Shown piece by piece: positions 1 to 5,581 of a stretch of 6,212 nucleotides of DNA (within the stretch, counting starts at the first letter, position 1; each line of letters begins with the position of its first letter). A program made the position numbers and the translations under genes. Source of the DNA: an uncultured bacterium (lineage in GTDB: Bacteria; Bacillota; Clostridia; Lachnospirales; Lachnospiraceae). The notes below the pieces were generated by a model. The model ran no database searches and had not been told where the DNA came from. It was given only the letters and a program-made list of their open reading frames with translations. The stretch lies in contig CAJMQE010000141.1 in assembly GCA_905215405.1 (NCBI GenBank), forward strand, positions 1 through 6,212, written 5' to 3'.

Positions 1-83
1 GGTATTGAATTTTCAAGGTGCATAGCTAATATCTATGTGCGAAGTTTGAGTAAATAATTAAGAAATGTTTTCCATATGAAAGA

Positions 84-112
84 GTGACGAATGTATTGAA
101 AAATGATATAAT
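84..112 (+). promoter_or_regulatory. Sigma-A-type promoter with extended -10, upstream of the cluster
   Basis: A perfect TATAAT lies at 107-112 and is preceded by TGA, giving an extended -10 (TGnTATAAT). A GTGACG at 84-89 matches the TTGACA -35 consensus at four of six positions, and the spacer is exactly 17 bp. Transcription would start near 119-120, giving a leader of about 37 nt before the first ATG. It is the best promoter-like sequence in the window and probably drives at least the first genes. No operator is evident around it. Confidence 0.7.
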
Positions 113-156
113 AATTCTATATGTAAAAAAATGAATGATTTTTTCGGAGGAAGAGA

Positions 157-2055
157 ATGGCAGAGTATGATAGAGGGTCAGGAGCCAGTAAGCCAGAGAA
201 GAACAAAAGCAGACAGACTGAGAGGGAACGGCTCTTTAGAGGAACGGATAGAGGAACAGGTTCACAAAGGAACAGTGGAAATACAGGAACGGAAACACAG
301 GAAGCATCATATGGGGGAACATACCGAAAAATGGTAACAGAACCCAAGCTAGGAAAGAGAAAACCACGCAAGAAGGTCAGTCGTAAAATGAGACAGCTCA
401 AATTACTGTTTGGAGCGCTTGCAATTCTTGTGGTCGTAATTCTGGCAGCAGTACTGATTGGTAAGTTTATGCCAACGAATGAAAAGATGTCAGGGTATGC
501 ATATTTTGACAGAACAAAAGACAGCAGCATGATGGTGATGCTGAATAATGAAGTGACGGAAACGACTGGATTTATTGAATCTGACAGAATTTATCTGCCA
601 CAGCAGTTTATTGAAGATAATTTAAATATCAGATTTTACTACGATTCTGAGACTGGAAAAGTTATTTATACTAATAGTACTACTACTTTTACATTTGAAC
701 CTGAAAGTCTTACCTATACGGATTCACAGAATCAGGCACAGACACTGGAATTTCCAGCAGTAAAAGAGCAGTCTGGAGTTCTGTATATGGATCTTGAATT
801 CGTCAGAAGATATTCAAATTTCACTTACATGGTCTATGAGAATCCGTCACGTGTCGTGATTGATAATAATTTTGATGAACAGCAGTATGTCTATACAGAT
901 AGAAAGACAGCAGTCAGATATCGGGCAGGAATTAAGAGTCCAATACTTGAGACTGTATCCAATGGAACACGGCTTGTTTACAGAAAAAGTGTTGATAACT
1001 GGTTAGAAGTACAGACACCATCCGGATTTGTTGGCTATATCAAGGCAAATCGTGCCAGTGATGTTCAGACAGAAGTGAAAGAAAAGACCTATACAGACAA
1101 TTATAGTTCAATACAGAAAAATTATAAGATTTCTCTTGCATGGTTCCAGGCTACGAACCAGACAGCCAATAATAATATTGGAAGTAATCTGGATGGAACG
1201 AAGGGAATAACTACAGTTTCTCCAACTTGGTACTCAATTACAAGCAATGCAGGGGATATGAGTAGCCTTTCTAATAAAAGTATAGTCGATGACCTTCATG
1301 CAAAGGGATATGAGGTATGGCCACTGATCGATGACTTTGCGGATGGACTCGATGGGCAGACTTTATATGGAAGCAGAGCAGCCAGAACGAAAATGATCAA
1401 TTCGCTTATAACAGATGCACAGCAGTATGGTTATGACGGGTTAAATCTTGATTGTGAAAAGGTTAAGAGTACGGGTGTAAAGCATTATCTGCAATTCGTC
1501 AGAGAGCTGTCAGTTGCGTGCAGAGCAAATAATATCGTACTTTCGATTGACAATTATAAGCCTGCATCTTACAATGCATTTTATAATCTTGAGGAACAGG
1601 AAGCTTATGCAGATTATATTATCATAATGGGATATGATGAGCATTATGCCGGTTCTGAAAGTGGATCAGTTGCATCTATTGGATTTGTGGAAGACGGCAT
1701 AAAAGGCGCGTTAGAACAGGTGCCTAATTCAAAATTAATCAATGCGGTTCCTTTCTTTACAAGAATCTGGACAATTTCCGGCAATAATACATCCAGCAAG
1801 GCAGTCAGCATGCAGACAGCAATCGATAATCTGAATGAGCAGGGAGTGTCTGCAGTCTGGGATGAAGAACTTGGACAGTATTATGGTACTTATGAAAAAG
1901 ACGGAGCAACCATAAAGATCTGGCTGGAAGAGGATAAGTCCATTGAAGAGAAAATGAAAGTGATTGAGCAGAACCAGCTTGCCGGAGTAGCCGGATGGAA
2001 ACTGGGACTTGAAAAAAAATCGGTTTGGGATGTAATAGCACAATATAATCAGTAA
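157..2055 (+). CDS. Membrane-anchored GH18 glycoside hydrolase with stalk-like and SH3-like domains (YaaH/SleL-type)
   Basis: This 632-residue protein probably cleaves N-acetylglucosamine linkages in peptidoglycan outside the membrane. Residues 1-80 are polar and very basic just before the membrane (many Lys/Arg at 64-80). A single hydrophobic span covers about 82-103, so the N-terminus should be cytoplasmic and the rest external. Residues about 122-240 resemble the stalk domains seen in copper-amine-oxidase N-terminal-like repeats. Residues about 243-300 look like a bacterial SH3 domain (wall binding). Residues about 322-632 form the GH18 domain, with motif D427-G-L-N-L-D432-C-E434 (E434 the expected proton donor), the YaaH-like MGYDEHYAG at 491-499, and GWKLG at 613-617. 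Asn in place of the second motif Asp is usual in the YaaH branch; Cys433 is less usual. The start is fixed by GGAGG at 146-150, 6 nt upstream. The next gene is a cell-wall amidase, which supports a wall or spore-cortex role. The exact substrate is inferred. Confidence 0.87.
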   Translation: MAEYDRGSGASKPEKNKSRQTERERLFRGTDRGTGSQRNSGNTGTETQEASYGGTYRKMVTEPKLGKRKPRKKVSRKMRQLKLLFGALAILVVVILAAVLIGKFMPTNEKMSGYAYFDRTKDSSMMVMLNNEVTETTGFIESDRIYLPQQFIEDNLNIRFYYDSETGKVIYTNSTTTFTFEPESLTYTDSQNQAQTLEFPAVKEQSGVLYMDLEFVRRYSNFTYMVYENPSRVVIDNNFDEQQYVYTDRKTAVRYRAGIKSPILETVSNGTRLVYRKSVDNWLEVQTPSGFVGYIKANRASDVQTEVKEKTYTDNYSSIQKNYKISLAWFQATNQTANNNIGSNLDGTKGITTVSPTWYSITSNAGDMSSLSNKSIVDDLHAKGYEVWPLIDDFADGLDGQTLYGSRAARTKMINSLITDAQQYGYDGLNLDCEKVKSTGVKHYLQFVRELSVACRANNIVLSIDNYKPASYNAFYNLEEQEAYADYIIIMGYDEHYAGSESGSVASIGFVEDGIKGALEQVPNSKLINAVPFFTRIWTISGNNTSSKAVSMQTAIDNLNEQGVSAVWDEELGQYYGTYEKDGATIKIWLEEDKSIEEKMKVIEQNQLAGVAGWKLGLEKKSVWDVIAQYNQ

Positions 2056-2089
2056 TACAATGTATAAATGGGTTTATTGAGGCTATGAA

Positions 2090-2803
2090 ATGAATAGAAA
2101 GAAATTTGAACTGGCAATGTCTGTGATTCTGATCGTAGCAGTATTTATCGCTGTTACGTTCGGATTACCGGTTGCATATAAGAATTTCAGCAGTAGTCAG
2201 GTCTATGCAAATGCAGCAGATGATGGACAGAACATTGTTGTGATCGATAGTGGACACGGCGGACTTGATGGCGGAAAAGAAGGAAAATCCGGTATTCTGG
2301 AAAAGACAATTAACCTTGCAATATCTTATAAGTTGAAAGCACTTTTGGAGGAGAACGGTTATCAGGTCGTTATGACCAGAACAGATGATAATGGTCTGTA
2401 TTCTGATTCTGATTCGAACAAAAAGATCGCTGATATGAAAAAAAGATGTGAGATTATCGAGAATAGCAATGCTGATGTAGTTGTCAGTGTACATCAAAAT
2501 AGTTTTAGTGATTCAAAAGTCAGTGGGGCACAGGTCTTTTATTATACCCATTCTGCAGAGGGGAAAAAGTTCGCTGGCATTATGCAGGCGTCTTTTAAGG
2601 AGAATTTGAATAATAATAATAACAGGGTGGAAAAAGCCAATAATACATATTATATGCTGATACATACAAAAGCTCCGACCATTATTGCAGAGTGCGGGTT
2701 CTTGTCGAATCCTGACGAAGAACAGCTTTTGAGTTCGGAAGAATATCAGCAGAAAGTTGCGCAAGCATTGTATAATGGTATTGAAACATATTTTAATCAA
2801 TAA
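2090..2803 (+). CDS. cwlD: N-acetylmuramoyl-L-alanine amidase, Amidase_3 family, CwlD-like
   Basis: This is a zinc amidase that removes the peptide stem from muramic acid in peptidoglycan. At 237 residues it is close to the length of Bacillus CwlD, whose product feeds muramic-delta-lactam formation in spore cortex. A basic n-region (residues 3-5) and hydrophobic span (about 9-29) act as anchor or signal; ANA at 40-42 could be a signal-peptidase site, so release is possible. The Amidase_3 domain covers about 48-235. Zinc ligands are H56 (in VIDSGHGG, 51-58), E71 (EKTINL) and H135 (SVHQN); the catalytic glutamate is E201 (ECGFLSNP, 201-208). The SGAQVFYY and GKKFA stretches near 145-163 are what I recall of CwlD. 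The start at 2090 has GAGG at 2079-2082, 7 nt upstream; an ATG at 2085 stops after two codons. The gene lies 34 bp after the GH18 gene, so cotranscription is likely. Amidase family is near certain; CwlD orthology is less sure, because vegetative amidases share the fold. Confidence 0.85.
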   Translation: MNRKKFELAMSVILIVAVFIAVTFGLPVAYKNFSSSQVYANAADDGQNIVVIDSGHGGLDGGKEGKSGILEKTINLAISYKLKALLEENGYQVVMTRTDDNGLYSDSDSNKKIADMKKRCEIIENSNADVVVSVHQNSFSDSKVSGAQVFYYTHSAEGKKFAGIMQASFKENLNNNNNRVEKANNTYYMLIHTKAPTIIAECGFLSNPDEEQLLSSEEYQQKVAQALYNGIETYFNQ

Positions 2804-2820
2804 ATGTATTCATTTCAGAA

Positions 2821-2826
2821 GAAAGG
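2821..2826 (+). promoter_or_regulatory. Ribosome binding site deciding the sua5 start
   Basis: GAAAGG at 2821-2826 lies 7 nt before ATG 2834. The in-frame ATG at 2804, directly after the cwlD stop codon, has no Shine-Dalgarno sequence: the bases before it are the AT-rich end of cwlD. The downstream start is therefore preferred. Confidence 0.65.
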
Positions 2827-2833
2827 CACTATA

Positions 2834-3889
2834 ATGAAAACAATAATAAGTAAGATAAGTGGTAATAATGAACTTGATGATAAAATATATGAACAGGCAT
2901 CCAAAATACTGAAAGAAGGTGGGCTGGTAGCATTCCCAACAGAAACTGTATATGGACTGGGCGCAGATGCACTTGATGAAACAGCTTCTGCAAAAGTTTA
3001 TGCAGCAAAGGGAAGACCATCGGATAACCCACTGATCGTTCATATTGCAGATATGGGGGCACTGGATGTTCTTGCTCTGGAAGTAACGGAAGATGCAAAA
3101 AAACTTGCAGAAAAATTCTGGCCAGGTCCACTGACAATGATCATGAAGAAAAAAGATATTGTTCCAGATACGATCACAGGTGGACTTGGAACTGTTGCAA
3201 TCAGAATGCCAAGTCATCCTGTTGCAAGAAAACTGATTCAGCAGTCAGGCGTTTATATCGCAGCGCCAAGTGCAAATACATCTGGCAGACCTAGCCCTAC
3301 AAAGGCGGAACACGTCATTCATGATCTGTCCGGTAAAATTGATATGATTCTTGAAGATGATACAGTAGACATCGGAATCGAATCTACAATTGTGGATCTG
3401 AGTGAAGAGGTTCCAACAATTCTTAGACCAGGCTATATTACAAAAGAAATGCTTCAGGAAGTGCTTGGAAATGTAGAAATCGATAAAGCGATCATTGAAG
3501 GTGCTTCAACAAATGCAGTTCCAAAAGCACCAGGTATGAAATATAAACACTATGCGCCAAAGGCAGATCTGACGATTGTAGAAGGTGAGCAGGCAGCAGT
3601 GACAGAGGCAATTAATCGTCTAGTAAAAGAAAAAATCGATGCAGGATACAAGGTAGGCGTTATGGGAACTGAGGAAAATATGGACGGCTATCAATATGGA
3701 GAAAAAAGATGTGTTGGCGTACGTGCCCATGAGGAGACGGTTGCCAAACATCTGTATGCAGTACTTCGTGAATTTGATGAAATCGGGGTAGATTATATTT
3801 ACTCAGAAAGCTTCTCAAGAAATAACGTGGGACAGGCTATTATGAACAGACTGATCAAAGCAGCAGGACACAGCCTGATCAGAGTTTGA
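2834..3889 (+). CDS. sua5: L-threonylcarbamoyladenylate synthase (Sua5/YwlC type)
   Basis: The enzyme makes threonylcarbamoyl-AMP from threonine, bicarbonate and ATP, the first step of the universal t6A37 modification of ANN-decoding tRNAs in the cytoplasm. From ATG 2834 it has 351 residues, close to Bacillus YwlC (about 346). The YrdC domain spans about 10-205: FPTETVYGLG (34-43), AKGRPSDNPL with K59 and R61 (58-67), PSANTSGRPSPT (145-156), GIESTIVDL (181-189) and ILRPG (196-200). The linker APGMKYKHYAPK (232-243) is the conserved loop that covers the active site in Sua5 proteins. The C-terminal Sua5 domain follows (about 244-351), so this is the long two-domain form and not the short TsaC. 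The open frame extends upstream to ATG 2804 (361 residues), but that start lacks a ribosome binding site and adds ten non-conserved residues. As ywlC in B. subtilis, the gene stands near ywlE and ywlF, as here. Confidence 0.95.
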   Translation: MKTIISKISGNNELDDKIYEQASKILKEGGLVAFPTETVYGLGADALDETASAKVYAAKGRPSDNPLIVHIADMGALDVLALEVTEDAKKLAEKFWPGPLTMIMKKKDIVPDTITGGLGTVAIRMPSHPVARKLIQQSGVYIAAPSANTSGRPSPTKAEHVIHDLSGKIDMILEDDTVDIGIESTIVDLSEEVPTILRPGYITKEMLQEVLGNVEIDKAIIEGASTNAVPKAPGMKYKHYAPKADLTIVEGEQAAVTEAINRLVKEKIDAGYKVGVMGTEENMDGYQYGEKRCVGVRAHEETVAKHLYAVLREFDEIGVDYIYSESFSRNNVGQAIMNRLIKAAGHSLIRV

Positions 3890-3901
3890 TAAAGAGAAGA
3901 A

Positions 3902-3929
3902 TAGACGAAAGACTATGGGTAATTATAAA
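3902..3929 (+). promoter_or_regulatory. Possible weak internal promoter before the phosphatase gene
   Basis: TATAAA at 3924-3929 (five of six matches to TATAAT) is preceded at 16 bp by TAGACG at 3902-3907 (four of six to TTGACA). It lies in the 84-bp gap between sua5 and the phosphatase gene, the longest gap within the cluster. AT-rich DNA gives such matches often, so this is only a candidate. Confidence 0.3.
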
Positions 3930-3973
3930 ATCTGTGGAAAGGAATCGTATTTGCGTGAGATTTGGTGCATAAA

Positions 3974-4435
3974 ATGAAAAAGTATGATAGAATAATATTT
4001 GTATGTACAGGAAATACATGCAGAAGTCCAATGGCAGCTACAATAATGAATAGTCTGAAGGGTGACCGGAATATTTCTGTATCCTCTAGAGGGATGGTCG
4101 TTTTATTCCCGGAACCTTATAATCCGAAGGCAATTGCGGTGTTATCTAGCCATGGAATGATTATGCCAAATAATTCATCCCAGCAGCTTACCGCACAGGA
4201 TTTTGATAATGATACGTTAGTTTTAACTATGGATGAGACTCAGAAGCAAAAAATATATTCGGAATTTGACAACGCGATTAACGTGTATACACTGAATGAA
4301 TATGTCGGTGAAGATAGCGAAGGCGTACAGGACCCGTACGGAAAGGGCATTGAAGAGTACGCAAAGTGTTTTGACGGTATGTACAAACTAGTAAAAAAAG
4401 CAGCAGATATACTATTTAAGGAGGAAGAAGAATGA
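3974..4435 (+). CDS. ywlE: Low-molecular-weight protein phosphatase, YwlE-like (probable protein-arginine phosphatase)
   Basis: The protein is a cytoplasmic phosphatase of the LMW-PTP fold, 153 residues from ATG 3974. The N-terminal P-loop is C11-T-G-N-T15-C16-R17-S18, with C11 the nucleophile and R17 the phosphate binder. The general acid is D120 in QDPYG (119-123). In the family, Thr in place of the Ile of CLGNICRS marks Bacillus YwlE, which removes phosphate from arginine in proteins tagged by the kinase McsB; T15 holds that position here. Substrate specificity is inferred from this residue and the synteny. In-frame TTG 3962 and GTG 3965 would add four or three residues. ATG 3974 is preferred because it gives the usual MKxxRIIFVCTGN-like beginning and has GGTG at 3964-3967, complementary to the anti-SD, 6 nt upstream, though this site is weak. 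The acidic C-terminus (EEEE) is encoded by the ribosome binding site of the next gene, which it overlaps by 4 bp. Confidence 0.9.
   Translation: MKKYDRIIFVCTGNTCRSPMAATIMNSLKGDRNISVSSRGMVVLFPEPYNPKAIAVLSSHGMIMPNNSSQQLTAQDFDNDTLVLTMDETQKQKIYSEFDNAINVYTLNEYVGEDSEGVQDPYGKGIEEYAKCFDGMYKLVKKAADILFKEEEE
4418..4424 (+). promoter_or_regulatory. Strong Shine-Dalgarno of rpiB inside the end of the phosphatase gene
   Basis: AAGGAGG at 4418-4424 lies 7 nt before the rpiB ATG (4432) and within the last codons of the upstream gene. With the ATGA stop/start overlap at 4432-4435, it indicates translational coupling. It is a much stronger site than that of the phosphatase gene, so RpiB should be made in larger amounts. 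Confidence 0.8.
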
Positions 4436-4860
4436 TAGCAATCGGATGCGATCATGGTGGATTTGAACTGAAACAGCAGGTAATTGAACACTTAAAAGAA
4501 CAGGGTATTGAAGTGAAAGATATGGGATGTAACAGCACAGCGTCCTGTGATTATCCTGAATATGCCAAAGCAGTTGCAGAAGATGTAGCAGCAGGTAACA
4601 GTGAGCTTGGAATCCTGATCTGTGGTACAGGCATAGGTATGTCAATTACAGCAAATAAGGTAAAAGGAATCAGAGCAGCATTATGCAGTGACTGTTTCAG
4701 CGCTGAAGCAACAAAACAGCACAACAATGCAAATGTATTATGTATGGGCGCACGAGTTCTCGGTGCCGGTCTTGCATTAAAGATCGTTGATACATTTGTT
4801 CACACAGAATTTTCAAACGCAGAAAGACATATCAGAAGAATTGATATGATTGAAGATTAA
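4432..4860 (+). CDS. rpiB: Ribose-5-phosphate isomerase B
   Basis: RpiB interconverts ribose 5-phosphate and ribulose 5-phosphate in the non-oxidative pentose phosphate pathway, supplying the ribose used for PRPP. The protein has 142 residues, typical for the LacAB/RpiB family. Visible family motifs are GCDHGG (5-10), the cysteine that acts as base in ICGTGIGMSI (63-72; C64, T66), SDCFSAEATKQHNNANVL (86-103, with H97 and N98), MGARV (105-109) and a basic C-terminal ERHIRRI (131-137). The CGTG form with cysteine matches RpiB; LacA/LacB subunits of galactose-6-phosphate isomerase are the nearest alternative but usually occur as a pair in a lac operon, which is absent. It equals ywlF of B. subtilis in position. 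The product leads to PRPP, the co-substrate of the downstream upp enzyme. Confidence 0.94.
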   Translation: MIAIGCDHGGFELKQQVIEHLKEQGIEVKDMGCNSTASCDYPEYAKAVAEDVAAGNSELGILICGTGIGMSITANKVKGIRAALCSDCFSAEATKQHNNANVLCMGARVLGAGLALKIVDTFVHTEFSNAERHIRRIDMIED

Positions 4861-4873
4861 GCAATTTGCTTAA
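4857..4873. repeat. 17-nt palindrome spanning the rpiB stop codon
   Basis: TTAAGCAA (4857-4864) and TTGCTTAA (4866-4873) are perfect inverted copies around one T. The left arm contains the rpiB stop codon. As RNA it could form a 7-bp hairpin with a 3-nt loop, but no T-run follows, so it is not an ordinary terminator. It could be an mRNA 3'-end structure, a protein site, or chance in AT-rich DNA. Confidence 0.5.
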
Positions 4874-4885
4874 AATAATAGCAGA

Positions 4886-4907
4886 ATAGTAAGTAATGAA
4901 TTACTAT
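4886..4907. repeat. Nested inverted repeats upstream of upp
   Basis: ATAGTAA (4886-4892) and TTACTAT (4901-4907) are perfect inverted copies separated by 8 nt. A second pair, AGTAAT (4892-4897) and ATTACT (4900-4905), nests in the same segment with a 2-nt spacer. The two pairings exclude each other. They lie 33 nt before the upp ATG and overlap a TATAAA at 4905-4910 that could be a -10 box, although no good -35 is visible. It may be an operator or a weak mRNA hairpin. Confidence 0.45.
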
Positions 4908-4939
4908 AAAATATAAAGAGATACACTCGGAGGAATAGA

Positions 4940-5569
4940 ATGTCAAAAGTAGTAGTAATGGAACACCCATTAATCAAACATAAGATCGGTATTGCGAGAA
5001 GAACAGATACAGGTTCAATGGAATTCAGAAGCCTGATCAATGAAGTTGCCATGTTAATGTGTTTTGAAGCAACAAGAGACCTCAAACTTCAGGATGTTGA
5101 AATTGAAACTCCAATCTGTAAGACAACAGTACAGGAATTAAAAGGAAAGAAACTTGCAGTTGTACCTATCCTGAGAGCAGGTCTTGGTATGGTTGATGGT
5201 ATGCTTTCACTTATTCCAGCAGCTAAAGTTGGTCACATTGGTCTTTTCAGAGATGAAACTACACATGAACCAGTTGAATATTACTGCAAACTTCCAGAAG
5301 ATTTACCTGAAAGAGAAGTTTTTGTAGTAGATCCTATGCTTGCAACTGGTGGTTCAGCATCAGCTGCTATCACAATGATGAAAAAACGTGGCGCAAAAAA
5401 TATTAAATTTATGTGTATCATTGCCGCTCCAGAAGGACTTGAAGCATTACAGAAGGATCATCCAGATGTAGATATCTATATTGGAAGTCTTGATGAAAAA
5501 CTCAATGATGATAAATATATTATTCCAGGTCTTGGTGATGCCGGAGATAGAATTTTTGGTACAAAGTAA
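4940..5569 (+). CDS. upp: Uracil phosphoribosyltransferase
   Basis: Upp converts uracil and PRPP to UMP and pyrophosphate in pyrimidine salvage. The 209-residue length is exactly that usual for bacterial Upp. Visible motifs are the MEFR region (27-30) near the N-terminus, PILRAGLGM (76-84), the PRPP-binding loop VVDPMLATGGSA (129-140) and the C-terminal uracil-binding PGLGDAGDRIFGTK (196-209). The start is set by GGAGG at 4929-4933, 6 nt before the ATG. A 79-bp gap with two palindromes separates it from rpiB, so separate control is possible. No PyrR-binding anti-antiterminator or terminator is apparent in that leader. B. subtilis upp also lies downstream of the ywlC-ywlF group, there with ywlG and glyA between. 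Confidence 0.97.
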   Translation: MSKVVVMEHPLIKHKIGIARRTDTGSMEFRSLINEVAMLMCFEATRDLKLQDVEIETPICKTTVQELKGKKLAVVPILRAGLGMVDGMLSLIPAAKVGHIGLFRDETTHEPVEYYCKLPEDLPEREVFVVDPMLATGGSASAAITMMKKRGAKNIKFMCIIAAPEGLEALQKDHPDVDIYIGSLDEKLNDDKYIIPGLGDAGDRIFGTK

Positions 5570-5581
5570 GAGAGGATAAGT

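Noticed and set aside
96..101. TTGAAA as a -35 box for the first promoter
   Set aside because: It is only 5 bp from the TATAAT at 107-112; GTGACG at 84-89 has the proper 17-bp spacing.
131..337. Plus-strand open frame of 68 codons starting before the GH18 gene
   Set aside because: It overlaps the GH18 gene in another frame and its ATG at 131 has no Shine-Dalgarno sequence; the GGAGG at 146-150 serves 157.
117..530. Minus-strand open frame of 137 codons with hydrophobic translation
   Set aside because: It lies opposite the start of the GH18 gene, has no convincing ribosome binding site or family motif, and its hydrophobicity is an antisense effect of the charged tail.
2044..2049. Perfect TATAAT at the end of the GH18 gene as a promoter for cwlD
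   Set aside because: The nearest TTG-like hexamer (TTGGGA, 2025-2030) is only 13 bp away, and no hexamer at 16-18 bp resembles a -35.
2810..3217. Minus-strand Cys/Phe-rich open frames opposite sua5
   Set aside because: The composition is that expected from the reverse complement of GAA/AAA/GCA-rich codons; there is no start signal or family resemblance.
3962..3973. TTG or GTG start for the phosphatase at 3962 or 3965
   Set aside because: They add four or three non-conserved residues, and ATG 3974 gives the usual N-terminus and has a weak but properly spaced anti-SD match.
4857..4873. Palindrome after rpiB as a terminator
   Set aside because: The sequence after it is AAAATAATA, without a T-run, and the stem is short and AT-rich.
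4870..5085. Minus-strand open frame over the start of upp
   Set aside because: It is antisense to a certain gene and has no recognisable motifs.
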